Shown in pieces: positions 36,105 through 47,647 of a DNA stretch of 64,000 bases. Position 1 is the stretch's first letter; every line of letters starts with the position of its first letter. The DNA lies in the NCBI RefSeq assembly GCF_000717915.1, contig NZ_JOCX01000031.1, positions 62,001-126,000 of the forward strand, given 5' to 3'. Under the pieces are notes generated by a model. The model did no database searches. It was not told the DNA's origin and saw only the letters and a program-made list of their open reading frames with translations. Both the position numbers and the translations under genes were made by a program. The DNA is from Streptomyces sp. NRRL S-244. GTDB lineage: Bacteria; Actinomycetota; Actinomycetes; Streptomycetales; Streptomycetaceae.

Positions 36105-36478
36105 CTGATTCGTACACCCACACCCGCATATTTTCAGCCAACTTCCCGGAACAGTGCCGGTCTTGCCGGAATGCCCCCTCAACCCCCCTACCACCAGCGA
36201 CGACAGCGGCGAGGGGGCTCCGAGACCCTACGGGTACTGGCCATGGCCGGAGGGCGAGCTTCCCACTCCGGTAGCGGAGTGGAAGGCTTCCTGATCGAAT
36301 GCTTTTCGCCAAGTTGCCAAGTCGACATAGCGCTGCGTGCTGAACTTGTCACGCCGACACCACGGGACGCAGTAGATTCGATCATGTATTTACGGCGGGG
36401 GATCCACGTGCAAGGCCGAGGGGAAACGTGCAGGTGCGACCAGACCAAGGAGTCGCGACACCCAAGGGGGGCTTAGCC
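36105..36478 (+). promoter_or_regulatory. Long adpA leader and promoter region
   Basis: A 374-base gap upstream of adpA, in line with the long regulated leaders of adpA in other Streptomyces. Possible elements are TTGTCA (36346-36351), TAGATT (36373-36378, spacing 21, longer than ideal) and a direct repeat of GCCAAGT at about 36308-36322. No clear gamma-butyrolactone-receptor palindrome was seen. No gene was supported in it. Confidence 0.4.
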
Positions 36479-37651
36479 ATGAGCCAGGATTCCACCGCCG
36501 TCGTCGCGGACGCCGGCAGGAAGCTCGCGGGGCGTCGCCGCAGGGAGATCGTCGCGGTGCTGCTGTTCAGCGGCGGCCCGATCTTCGAGAGCTCCATTCC
36601 ACTTTCCGTGTTCGGCATCGACCGGCAGGACGCGGGAGTTCCACGCTATCGACTGCTCGTCTGCGCCGGGGAGGACGGTCCGCTGCGGACCACCGGCGGA
36701 CTCGAGCTCACCGCGCCGTACGGGCTGGAGGCGATCGCCCGGGCAGGCACGGTCGTCGTTCCGGCCTGGCGCTCGATCACTTCACCGCCGCCTCCCGAGG
36801 CGCTCGACGCACTGCGTCTGGCGCACGAGGAGGGCGCCCGGATCGTCGGACTGTGCACGGGGGCCTTCGTGCTCGCCGCCGCCGGTCTGCTGGACGGCCG
36901 GCCCGCCACGACGCACTGGATGTACGCGCCGACGCTGGCCAAGCGGTACCCGTCCGTCCATGTCGATCCGCGCGAGCTGTTCGTCGACGACGGCGACGTG
37001 CTCACGTCCGCGGGCACCGCGGCCGGAATCGACCTGTGCCTGCACATCGTGCGCACGGACCACGGCAGCGAGGCGGCCGGGGCACTGGCCCGCCGGCTCG
37101 TCGTCCCGCCGCGCCGCACGGGCGGCCAGGAGCGCTATCTCGACCGGTCGCTGCCGGAGGAGATCGGCGCCGACCCGCTGGCCGAGGTCGTCGCCTGGGC
37201 CCTGGAGCACCTCCACGAGCAGTTCGACGTGGAGACGCTCGCGGCCCGCGCGTACATGAGCCGGCGCACGTTCGACCGCCGGTTCCGCTCGCTGACCGGC
37301 AGCGCGCCGCTCCAGTGGCTGATCACCCAGCGGGTGCTCCAGGCCCAGCGGCTTCTGGAGACCTCCGACTACTCGGTCGACGAGGTCGCCGGGCGCTGCG
37401 GGTTCCGCTCGCCGGTCGCCCTGCGCGGTCACTTCCGGCGGCAGCTGGGGTCCTCCCCGGCCGCCTACCGCTCGGCCTACCGGGCACGCCGGCCGCAGGC
37501 CGAAGTGTCCCAGGTCAGCGAGATGCCGGGGGGCCCGGTGCCGCACCAGCGCACCCCGCAGCCCCAGCGTGCGGCGGCCGCCCTGGCCGCGGCCGGCCCG
37601 ACGGTGACGGAGCTGTACGCCCCGAACCGGGTCCTGCGCGAGCACGCGTAG
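36479..37651 (+). CDS. adpA: Central developmental regulator AdpA (BldH)
   Basis: AraC/GlxA-type regulator of 390 residues. It has an N-terminal DJ-1/PfpI-like dimerisation domain (about 22-190; AVLLFSGGPIFESSIPLSVF, GLCTGAFVLAAAGLLDGRPA) and an AraC DNA-binding domain (about 220-320; SRRTFDRRFRSLTGSAPLQW, GRCGFRSPVALRGHFRRQLG). The sequence is nearly identical to known AdpA proteins, and ornA follows as in other Streptomyces. It activates aerial growth and secondary metabolism genes. AAGGGGG precedes the ATG. Unlike the usual adpA, the gene has no TTA codon in any position; the inter-domain leucine in ERYLDRS is CTC. BldA dependence is therefore not expected at this gene. Confidence 0.97.
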   Translation: MSQDSTAVVADAGRKLAGRRRREIVAVLLFSGGPIFESSIPLSVFGIDRQDAGVPRYRLLVCAGEDGPLRTTGGLELTAPYGLEAIARAGTVVVPAWRSITSPPPPEALDALRLAHEEGARIVGLCTGAFVLAAAGLLDGRPATTHWMYAPTLAKRYPSVHVDPRELFVDDGDVLTSAGTAAGIDLCLHIVRTDHGSEAAGALARRLVVPPRRTGGQERYLDRSLPEEIGADPLAEVVAWALEHLHEQFDVETLAARAYMSRRTFDRRFRSLTGSAPLQWLITQRVLQAQRLLETSDYSVDEVAGRCGFRSPVALRGHFRRQLGSSPAAYRSAYRARRPQAEVSQVSEMPGGPVPHQRTPQPQRAAAALAAAGPTVTELYAPNRVLREHA

Positions 37652-37743
37652 CTCCCGCCACGGGCACTGCCTGACGGAGGTCCCCCGCATCGGTCACCAC
37701 CGAAGCGGGGGACCTTCCGCGTTATCCGCATAAGCTGGGCCGC

Positions 37744-38346
37744 ATGAACGATCGCATGGTGTGGATCGACTGCGAGATGACCGGGCTCTCGTTGACGGAC
37801 GACGCACTTATCGAGGTGGCCGCACTGGTCACCGACTCGGAGCTCAACGTGCTCGGCGAAGGCGTGGACCTCGTGATCCGCCCGCCGGACGCGGCCCTGG
37901 AGACCATGCCCGACGTGGTGCGCGAGATGCACACCGCCTCCGGACTGCTCGACGAGCTGGCCGGCGGGATCACCCTCGCGGACGCCGAGGCGCAGGTCCT
38001 GGCGTACGTACGGGAACACGTGAAGGAGCCCCGCAAGGCGCCGCTCTGCGGAAACTCGGTCGGTACCGACCGCGGGTTCCTGCTGCGCGACATGCCGGCG
38101 CTGGAGAGCCACCTGCACTACCGGATCGTGGACGTGTCCTCGGTCAAGGAGCTGGCGCGCCGCTGGTACCCGCGGGCGTATTTCAACAGTCCGCCGAAGA
38201 ACGGCAACCACCGGGCGCTCGCGGACATCAAGGAGTCCATCGCCGAGCTCCGGTACTACCGGGAGGCGGTCTTCGTCCCGCAGCCGGGGCCCGACTCGGA
38301 CACCGCCCGGGCGATCGCCGCCAAGCACACCCTGTCCGCCGAATAG
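37744..38346 (+). CDS. ornA: Oligoribonuclease
   Basis: DEDDh 3'-5' exonuclease of 200 residues that degrades short RNA and linear pGpG, so it also finishes c-di-GMP turnover. Exonuclease motif I holds D9 and E11 in [10 protein letters not shown]; later motifs are [17 protein letters not shown] and the final [20 protein letters not shown] with the catalytic His and Asp. It follows adpA by 92 bases, as in other Streptomyces. Confidence 0.96.
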   Translation: MNDRMVWIDCEMTGLSLTDDALIEVAALVTDSELNVLGEGVDLVIRPPDAALETMPDVVREMHTASGLLDELAGGITLADAEAQVLAYVREHVKEPRKAPLCGNSVGTDRGFLLRDMPALESHLHYRIVDVSSVKELARRWYPRAYFNSPPKNGNHRALADIKESIAELRYYREAVFVPQPGPDSDTARAIAAKHTLSAE

Positions 38347-38427
38347 GACCCGGCGGGAGCCTCCGGAGGCGGGGCGGGGGAAAGGGGGGCGCGAGCACCC
38401 TCCCGGACCCTGTACCCTTTTCTTCGG

Positions 38428-38447
38428 CCGGTCGGTTTTCCGACCGG
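38428..38447 (+). terminator. Hairpin between ornA and tRNA-His
   Basis: An eight-base stem CCGGTCGG/CCGACCGG with a TTTT loop, lying five bases before the tRNA. It may be the ornA terminator or a processing signal. Confidence 0.4.
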
Positions 38448-38452
38448 ACATG

Positions 38453-38525
38453 GTGGGTGTAGCTCAGCTGGTAGAGCACCTGGTTGTGGTCCAGGTGGCC
38501 GCGGGTTCAAGTCCCGTCACTCACC
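38453..38525 (+). tRNA. tRNA-His (GTG anticodon)
   Basis: Full cloverleaf: acceptor GTGGGTG pairs with CACTCAC, D-arm GCTCAGCTGGTAGAGC, anticodon loop TTGTGGT with anticodon GTG, T-arm GCGGGTTCAAGTCCCGT. A G at position -1 (38452) faces the discriminator C, the histidine identity feature. CCA is not encoded. Confidence 0.97.
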
Positions 38526-38530
38526 CTGCG

Positions 38531-38568
38531 AGAGGGCCCCGGTCCGCGAAAGCGGACCGGGGCCCTCT
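38531..38568. terminator. Strong hairpin after tRNA-His
   Basis: A perfect 17-base stem with a GAAA tetraloop (38548-38551), followed by GCATTTT. It lies between the tRNA and the convergent Rpf-domain gene and probably serves both. Confidence 0.9.
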
Positions 38569-38604
38569 GCATTTTCCTCATTCTGCTCCTGCGCGACCGT
38601 CCTC

Positions 38605-42508
<3,904 letters not shown>

Positions 42509-42569
42509 GGCAAGTCTCCTGGAATCGGGCATGGCGGTGCCGTCTCAGTGGCGTGGGAAGTTCAGAAGC

Positions 42570-42836
42570 TCAGGGGGCGACGGTGTAGCCGTGCGCGGCG
42601 AAGGGGGTGTCCACCCGGGTGAGCAGGGTGCGCATCTGCTCGAGGGCCGAGGCGTCGCAGTCGGCTCGTACGAAGAGGAAGAGGTCCAGACCGTGCTCGG
42701 TGGGGCGGGGCCGGATGTGTTCCAGGCCCTCTGCCTGCGTGGCGTGCGCCCAGAGCAGGTCGTGGATGAGGTGGGAGGACCCCGCGGGGGCCGGCCCGGG
42801 GAGGGTGCGGTGCAGGGAGGCTTGGATCACCCGCAC
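42570..42836 (-). CDS. Small protein of unknown function downstream of the VIGWD peptide gene
   Basis: An 88-residue soluble protein, compact and without a signal peptide (RVIQASLHRTLPGPAPAGSS, ADCDASALEQMRTLLTRVD). It starts at GTG 42836, only six bases after the stop of the VIGWD-repeat peptide gene, so the two are surely cotranscribed. The predicted alternation of strands and helices could be a ferredoxin-like fold. I do not recognise the family. A chaperone, immunity or processing role for the peptide is possible but unproven. Confidence 0.65.
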   Translation of the reverse strand: MRVIQASLHRTLPGPAPAGSSHLIHDLLWAHATQAEGLEHIRPRPTEHGLDLFLFVRADCDASALEQMRTLLTRVDTPFAAHGYTVAP

Positions 42837-42842
42837 GGGTCG

Positions 42843-43043
42843 TCAGTCCCAGCCGATGACGCGCTTGTTCGCGGCCGGGGAGTCCCACCCGATGACGGAG
42901 GCGGAGGCGGAGACCGCGTGGTACGAGTCCCAGCCGATCACGCCGGCGGGTGCGGCAGGAGCGGCGACGGCGGCGGAGGCGGCGCCGATCGAGAACAGAG
43001 CGGTGAGGCCGGCGGCAGCGATGAAGTGCGTGGTGCGAGACAT
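42843..43043 (-). CDS. Exported peptide with three VIGWD repeats
   Basis: The 66-residue precursor has a clear Sec signal (MSRTTHFIAAAGLTALFSIG, then AASAAVAAPAAPA) and a mature part of about 33 residues that is almost wholly VIGWD-S repeats: GVIGWDSYHAVSASAS, VIGWDSPAANKR, and a terminal VIGWD. A dibasic KR precedes the last copy. The ATG follows AGGGGAA at 5 bases. It is followed at six bases by the 88-residue gene, then by two secreted cell-wall enzymes, and is divergent from a TrmB/LuxR-type regulator. I know of no characterised homologue. The repeat layout suggests a processed signal peptide or a small surface peptide (inference). Confidence 0.75.
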   Translation of the reverse strand: MSRTTHFIAAAGLTALFSIGAASAAVAAPAAPAGVIGWDSYHAVSASASVIGWDSPAANKRVIGWD

Positions 43044-43316
43044 GACGTTCCCCTGAGCGTGAAAGCGGTGCGGTGCGGGTGGTGCGCGCTGCTCCGGTCC
43101 GGCCTTTCGGCCCTGGCCTGGGGTGGGGCTTCCGTGCCCCGCCGTCCCGGTGATCAATATCTTGCTGCCCGGGTGGGAGGCCCGGAAGGGGTTCGGGCTG
43201 GCACCGTGCTGCCCGGCAGCTTGGTGTCACCTGACCGAAATGCCGCAGGGGCCGACTAAGATCATCCAATGGCCGTCTGACCTGGCCGTCTGCACGAAAC
43301 AGCTGGGGGGCTGCGC
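43044..43316. promoter_or_regulatory. Divergent promoter region of the VIGWD peptide and LuxR-type genes
   Basis: A 273-base gap. An AT-rich island TGATCAATATCTTG (43151-43164) with a TGATCA palindrome stands out in the GC-rich background and could supply the -10 of the peptide gene. Toward the regulator, CTAAGATCATCC (about 43256) is a possible -10 region. No confirmed operator. Confidence 0.4.
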
Positions 43317-44303
43317 ATGCTGGAAGCGTTGGGATTCGATGGGGACGTGGAGTCCGTGTACCGGGGGATGCTGGCGGATCCGTCGGGCGGGCTGGCCGAA
43401 CTGGGCGCCCGCATCGCGCTCCCGGAGGCCCGCGTACGGGACGCGCTGGACCGGCTCGTCGACCTGAACCTCCTGACCTCCTCGCGCGAGAGCTCGGGCG
43501 GGCTGCGGGCCGTCAGCCCCGAGGTGGGTCTGGAACTGATCCTGCGCCGCCAGGAGGAGGACCTGGCGCGGCGCCAGCAGCAGCTCGCCGCGAGCAAGGC
43601 GGCGGCCGCGCAGGCCATCGCCGAGTACGCCGGACTGCGGCCGAACACGGAGACCGACGGCACCGAGCGGCTCGTGGGGATCGACGCCATCCAGGCGCGG
43701 CTGGAGGTCCTGACCCAGGACCTCGCCGAGGAATGCCTCGCCATCATCCCGGGCGGGGCGCAGTCACAGGCCAGCCTGGACGCATCACGCCCGCTGGACG
43801 AACGGGCCATGGCCCAGGGCGTCGACCTCCGGGCCGTCTACCAGGACAGCGTCCGCAACGACCCGGCCACGCTGGGCTACGCCCAGTGGACCACCGAGCG
43901 CGGCGGCCAGGTGCGCACGAGCCCGATGCTGCCGCCGCGGCTGCTGGTCTTCGACCGGACGACCGCCATCGTCCCGATCGACCCGGCCAACTCCCGGCTC
44001 GGCGCGCTGTGCACGACGGCGCCGGGCATCGTCGCCTCGCTGATCACGCTGTTCGAGCAGACCTGGGAAACGGCGGTACCGCTCGGCGCCGACCTCAAGC
44101 AGCCGGCGCAGGACGGCATCACCGCCGGCGAGCGGGAGCTGCTGAAGCTGCTGGCGTCCGGGCTGACGGACGAGGCCGCCGGCAAGCGCCTGGGCGTCTC
44201 GCTGCGCACCGTACGCCGCCAGATGGCCGGCCTGATGGAACGCCTGCACGCCACGAGCCGTTTCGAAGCCGGCCTCAAGGCAGCCCAGCGCGGCTGGCTG
44301 TGA
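43317..44303 (+). CDS. TrmB-like/LuxR-type transcriptional regulator
   Basis: The 328-residue regulator has an N-terminal TrmB-like winged helix (about 10-60; LGARIALPEARVRDALDRLV) and a coiled-coil stretch (LILRRQEEDLARRQQQLAAS). A phospholipase-D-like sensory middle follows, then a C-terminal LuxR helix-turn-helix (about 265-325; LLKLLASGLTDEAAGKRLGV, SLRTVRRQMAGLMERLHATS). CTGGGGGG precedes the ATG. It is divergent from the VIGWD peptide gene, whose operon it may control. The combination of TrmB head and LuxR tail is common in Streptomyces, but ligands are unknown. Confidence 0.85.
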   Translation: MLEALGFDGDVESVYRGMLADPSGGLAELGARIALPEARVRDALDRLVDLNLLTSSRESSGGLRAVSPEVGLELILRRQEEDLARRQQQLAASKAAAAQAIAEYAGLRPNTETDGTERLVGIDAIQARLEVLTQDLAEECLAIIPGGAQSQASLDASRPLDERAMAQGVDLRAVYQDSVRNDPATLGYAQWTTERGGQVRTSPMLPPRLLVFDRTTAIVPIDPANSRLGALCTTAPGIVASLITLFEQTWETAVPLGADLKQPAQDGITAGERELLKLLASGLTDEAAGKRLGVSLRTVRRQMAGLMERLHATSRFEAGLKAAQRGWL

Positions 44304-44331
44304 CCGCACGCGCCGCCCACGCCGCCCACGA

Positions 44332-44949
44332 CTAGCGGCGGCGTTGGCCCGCGTAGAGGAGGGTTGCGGCGGTCAGGGCATAGAGGCCCGCGGTGATGCC
44401 CAGGCCGACGGGGTCGGCGGCGCGGTTGTCCGTGGCCTCGATCCACGGGTCCAGGCCGCCCAGCCGGTCCTTGAAGAGGACGACGCGCCGCCCCGTCGCG
44501 AACTGGCCGTGGCAGTTCTGGATGTCGCCCAGCTCCGCGCGGCTTCCCGCATCGTCGAGGACCCGGCAGAAGTGCCGTACGTCGCCCTTGACGTTGACCC
44601 GCTCCCCCGCCTCCACGACCACCGCGCCCGTGCTTTCACCGAGCTGCTTGAGGTACGTCTCGTTGAGGTTGGACCCTGCGAACAGCCCCAGCGCGAACAC
44701 GGCGAAGCCCACCAGGGTCGCGGCGCCCGCCCGCTGCCAGACCGAGCCCGCCACGATCGGGCCCGCTGCCGCGGCGGCGAGAACGATCAGGACTCCGACC
44801 CACAACATGCCGTAGGGGTACTGGCTGACGAAACCGCCCACGGTGGCCGCCGTGGGGATCAGCGCGGCCCAGAACAGCGTGTTCGCCGTCCGCCGCGGCC
44901 GCCCGGCCACGGCCTCCTCCGGACTCCCCGGTATACCGATCTTCTGCAT
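44332..44949 (-). CDS. Integral membrane protein of unknown function
   Basis: The 205-residue protein has three hydrophobic segments in its first half (LFWAALIPTAATVGGFV, YGMLWVGVLIVLAAAAAGPI, GAATLVGFAVFALGLFAG) and one near the C-terminus (GITAGLYALTAATLLYAG). Between them lies an exposed domain of about 70 residues with two cysteines (RHFCRVLDDAG, DIQNCHGQFA) that may form a disulfide outside the membrane. Family not recognised. It is convergent with the LuxR-type gene. Confidence 0.65.
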   Translation of the reverse strand: MQKIGIPGSPEEAVAGRPRRTANTLFWAALIPTAATVGGFVSQYPYGMLWVGVLIVLAAAAAGPIVAGSVWQRAGAATLVGFAVFALGLFAGSNLNETYLKQLGESTGAVVVEAGERVNVKGDVRHFCRVLDDAGSRAELGDIQNCHGQFATGRRVVLFKDRLGGLDPWIEATDNRAADPVGLGITAGLYALTAATLLYAGQRRR

Positions 44950-44958
44950 CCGGACACC

Positions 44959-45789
44959 CTAGGCACTTGGGGCGCGGAACGCCTCCACGTGGTCACGGGC
45001 CCAGGTTTCGAAGGAGCGGGCCCGGTGGCCGGTGAGGTGCTCGACGGCGTCGGTGATCTCCACCGGGAGCCCGTCACTGGCCGCCCAGTAGTCGAGGAGG
45101 GCGTCCGCGTAGGGGCCGGATATGTGCCCGTCGACCTCGGCCTTCCACTGCTCGGCGGTGACGGACTCGAACGGTATGGGGGCGCCCAGGACCCCGCCGA
45201 GTATCGCGAGTTGGGTCGCGAACGTCAGCGACTGCGGTCCCGTCAGGTGGTACGCGCGGCCGGCGAGGGCCGGGTCGGTCAGGACGGCGAACGCGGCCTC
45301 GGCGAGGTCGGCCTCATGGACCGGGTCGCAGTGCGAGCCCGGGTAGGGCAGGTGGACCGGGCGGCCGGACTTCAGCGACCAGGCCCAGCCGAGGGCGTTG
45401 CTCGCGAAGGAGCCGGGGCGCAGCAGGGTGGTGCGCAGCGGGGAGGCCAGCAGGGCTTCCTCCACGACGAGGTGGGAGGCGGCCAGCGGGCTGTCGGCGG
45501 CGCCGGGGGCGAGCACCGACGACGAGGAGAGGAGCACGACGTGCTCGACTCGGGCGGTGACGGCCTCCTTGACGAAGGCGTCGATGGCGGAGGCCTCGGC
45601 GTAGAGGAAGACGGACCGGACTCCGGCCAAGGCGCCCGGGAAGGTCGCGGGATCGCTGAGATCGCAGCGGACGGTGTCTGGTGTGTCCGGCTCGCGGGAG
45701 GCGAGGCGGTGGGGGATGCCGCGGGCGGCGAGGAGGGGGACGAGGCCGCGGGCGACGGAGCCGCGGGCACCGGTGACGAGGATCGACAT
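44959..45789 (-). CDS. NmrA-like NAD(P)-binding protein
   Basis: The 276-residue atypical SDR has an N-terminal Rossmann motif ILVTGARGSVARGLVPLLAA and the NmrA/HSCARG-like layout (VEHVVLLSSSSVLAPG, LRTTLLRPGSFASNALGWAW). It lacks the Tyr-x3-Lys of classical SDRs, so redox sensing or quinone/flavin chemistry is as likely as classical dehydrogenation. AGGAA precedes the ATG. It is divergent from a MarR-type regulator across an AT-rich gap with direct repeats, a common arrangement for redox or electrophile-inducible genes. Confidence 0.85.
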   Translation of the reverse strand: MSILVTGARGSVARGLVPLLAARGIPHRLASREPDTPDTVRCDLSDPATFPGALAGVRSVFLYAEASAIDAFVKEAVTARVEHVVLLSSSSVLAPGAADSPLAASHLVVEEALLASPLRTTLLRPGSFASNALGWAWSLKSGRPVHLPYPGSHCDPVHEADLAEAAFAVLTDPALAGRAYHLTGPQSLTFATQLAILGGVLGAPIPFESVTAEQWKAEVDGHISGPYADALLDYWAASDGLPVEITDAVEHLTGHRARSFETWARDHVEAFRAPSA

Positions 45790-45870
45790 GGCGGGTTCCT
45801 GCTTCCTGTTCCAGTTCGTGTTCGTGTTCATGAGCACGGGTACGTCACCCACGCTAGGATTGATACGTGG

Positions 45871-45909
45871 CACAGATTCTGCACGATAAATATTCTGCGT
45901 CACACAGAT
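45871..45909. promoter_or_regulatory. AT-rich operator candidate between nmrA-like and marR-type genes
   Basis: Direct repeats ATTCTGC at 45876-45882 and 45892-45898 (16 apart) and CACAGAT at 45871-45877 and 45903-45909, within an unusually AT-rich stretch (GATAAATATTCTG). Probable promoter/operator shared by the divergent genes; binding by the MarR protein is inferred. Confidence 0.5.
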
Positions 45910-45932
45910 AAATTTCAGGCATGGAGAAGCCG

Positions 45933-46439
45933 ATGTCAACCGATTCCCCTCGTTCGAGTGACGGCGCCCGCGATGAGTGGAGCCGCGCCGAGCTGCTCGC
46001 GCGCATCGTCACCGAGAGCCAGCGGCACTACGCCGACTACTCGCTCTTCGCCCAGGCGATGGCCGACCACGTCGGCCTGCACCCCACCGACATGCAGTGC
46101 GTCGGGCTCCTCGACATGGAACCCGGCCCCGTCAGCACCGGGGACATCGCCCGCCTCACCGGCCTGACCTCCGGCTCCGCCACCCGCCTCGTCGACCGGC
46201 TCGTCAAGGCCGGCATCGTCGAGCGCCTCGCCGACCCCCACGACCGGCGCCGCTCCCTCGTCGCCCTCGCCCCCGAGGCCCGCCGGCGGATCGGCGAGGC
46301 CTGGGACACCCCCGGCCGGGCCTTCGGCGCCGTCCTGGAGAGCTACTCCGACTCCGAACTCGCCGTCATCGCCGACTACCTGCACCGCGCCGCCGAGGTC
46401 GGCCGGTCCCAGGCCCGGCGCCTGAACTCCGGCGGCTGA
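45933..46439 (+). CDS. MarR-family transcriptional regulator
   Basis: A 168-residue winged-helix regulator. The recognition region is GDIARLTGLTSGSATRLVDR and the wing is ERLADPHDRRRSLVALAPEA (DxRR-type). The ATG at 45933 is preferred over the one at 45921 because GGAG lies six bases upstream of it. It is divergent from an NmrA-like gene, likely its target. Confidence 0.88.
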   Translation: MSTDSPRSSDGARDEWSRAELLARIVTESQRHYADYSLFAQAMADHVGLHPTDMQCVGLLDMEPGPVSTGDIARLTGLTSGSATRLVDRLVKAGIVERLADPHDRRRSLVALAPEARRRIGEAWDTPGRAFGAVLESYSDSELAVIADYLHRAAEVGRSQARRLNSGG

Positions 46440-46499
46440 CCGCCGTCGCACCGGTGGCGGCCGCACACACAGTGGCGGCCGCCGGCCGGGTACGGGCGC

Positions 46500-46802
46500 T
46501 CAGCCCCGCGCGCTCTGCAGCTGCGACAGTCCCTTCGCCAGGTCGTCCGCGTTCATCACCGGGCTGACCTCGATCTCGGCGTTCAGCTCTGCGAACAGGT
46601 CCTCGAACAGCGGCGGCATCTCCGCGCTGTCCTGCATGTCGAAGACGATCCAGCAGGTCCGGACGCCCTCGGAGGGGCCGAAGTACGCGGCTTCCGGCTT
46701 GAGCTTGTCCATGAGCTTCTTCATGGCCTGGGGCAGGGCGCCGGTCTTGATGGCCTCATTGCCGGCCGGTGTGTCGATGTGGGCCCGGAGCATGACTCTC
46801 AT
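46500..46802 (-). CDS. Small conserved protein, possibly dimeric alpha/beta-barrel type
   Basis: A 100-residue protein beginning MRVMLRAHIDTPAGNEAIKT with a central KPEAAYFGPSEGVRTCWIVF strand region. The size and alternating pattern suggest a small ferredoxin-like/DUF3303-type fold, but the assignment is uncertain. An AGGAG site lies six bases before the ATG at 46802. It is co-directional with an oxidoreductase-like gene upstream, about 108 bases away. No function assigned. Confidence 0.6.
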   Translation of the reverse strand: MRVMLRAHIDTPAGNEAIKTGALPQAMKKLMDKLKPEAAYFGPSEGVRTCWIVFDMQDSAEMPPLFEDLFAELNAEIEVSPVMNADDLAKGLSQLQSARG

Positions 46803-46910
46803 GCCTGACTCCTTCCGTCGGGCCCACACTCGGCGGGGCCACCGGGACCGGCAACATCTCCTCGCCCATCCGGCCCCAGCCCCACCCCCGCCCCCACCCC
46901 CGCGAAGAAC

Positions 46911-47585
46911 TCAGTCGCTCCCCGCCGCGCCCTGGATGTGGAAGTTGAAGTCCGCGTGTCCGAGGGCGCCCATCATGCGGAGCCAGATGGGCAGGAGCAT
47001 CTCGGTGCCGCGGGCCGACTCGATGCCGCCGAGGTCGAGGACGCTCGCCTCCGGCCAGCCGAAGGAGTACAGCAGTTCGCGTACGGACTTCTTGGCGTCG
47101 GCGTCCTCCCCCGACAGGAACACGGTGTGCTCGCCCGCCACCCGCGCCGGTTCGACCATGACGCGGCAGTTCATCGTGTTCAGCGTCTTCACCACCCGCA
47201 GCCCCGGGAACGTCCGCTGGAGCAGCTCCCCCAGGCTGTCGTCGTTCACCGGGTCGAGGGTGGGCGGGAACCCCCGCGAGAAGTCCAGCGGGTTGGCGAT
47301 GTCGATCAGCACCTTGCCGTCCAGGTGCGCGGCGTCCGCCTCCGTCAGCGCGGCGACGCTGACCTGCCCGCCGGTGGCGTTGACCAGGACGTCGCCCTGC
47401 CGGGCGGCGTCGGCGAACGGAGCGAGGCCCACCTGCGGGTGGGCCTCCTGCCATTCGGCGTACTCGGTACGGGCGCGGGTGGCCCCGGGGTCCCGGGTGC
47501 CGATGACCACCTCGTGCCCGAGCGAGACGAGGCGGGCGGCCACCGTACGGCCGACGATGCCGGTGCCGAGGACTGCGTAGCGCAT
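46911..47585 (-). CDS. NAD(P)-binding oxidoreductase (F420-NADP reductase-like)
   Basis: The 224-residue protein has an N-terminal Rossmann motif YAVLGTGIVGRTVAARLVSL and the basic NADP-selecting stretch IGTRDPGATRAR. Later it has KVLIDIANPLDF and VVKTLNTMNCRVMVEPARVA, typical of the NpdG/FNO-like dinucleotide-binding group. Whether it uses F420 or only NADP cannot be told. The ATG at 47585 has GGAA six bases upstream; an ATG four codons earlier is possible. Confidence 0.75.
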   Translation of the reverse strand: MRYAVLGTGIVGRTVAARLVSLGHEVVIGTRDPGATRARTEYAEWQEAHPQVGLAPFADAARQGDVLVNATGGQVSVAALTEADAAHLDGKVLIDIANPLDFSRGFPPTLDPVNDDSLGELLQRTFPGLRVVKTLNTMNCRVMVEPARVAGEHTVFLSGEDADAKKSVRELLYSFGWPEASVLDLGGIESARGTEMLLPIWLRMMGALGHADFNFHIQGAAGSD

Positions 47586-47647
47586 GACCGGTTCCATTCC
47601 GTTGGGGGAAGGGACGAAGGACGACCAACAACCCCGTACGGTACGCG

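Noticed and set aside
43123..43467. Plus-strand 114-residue frame spanning the VIGWD/LuxR gap
   Set aside because: It overlaps the start of the LuxR-type gene out of frame and its codon usage is not coding-like.
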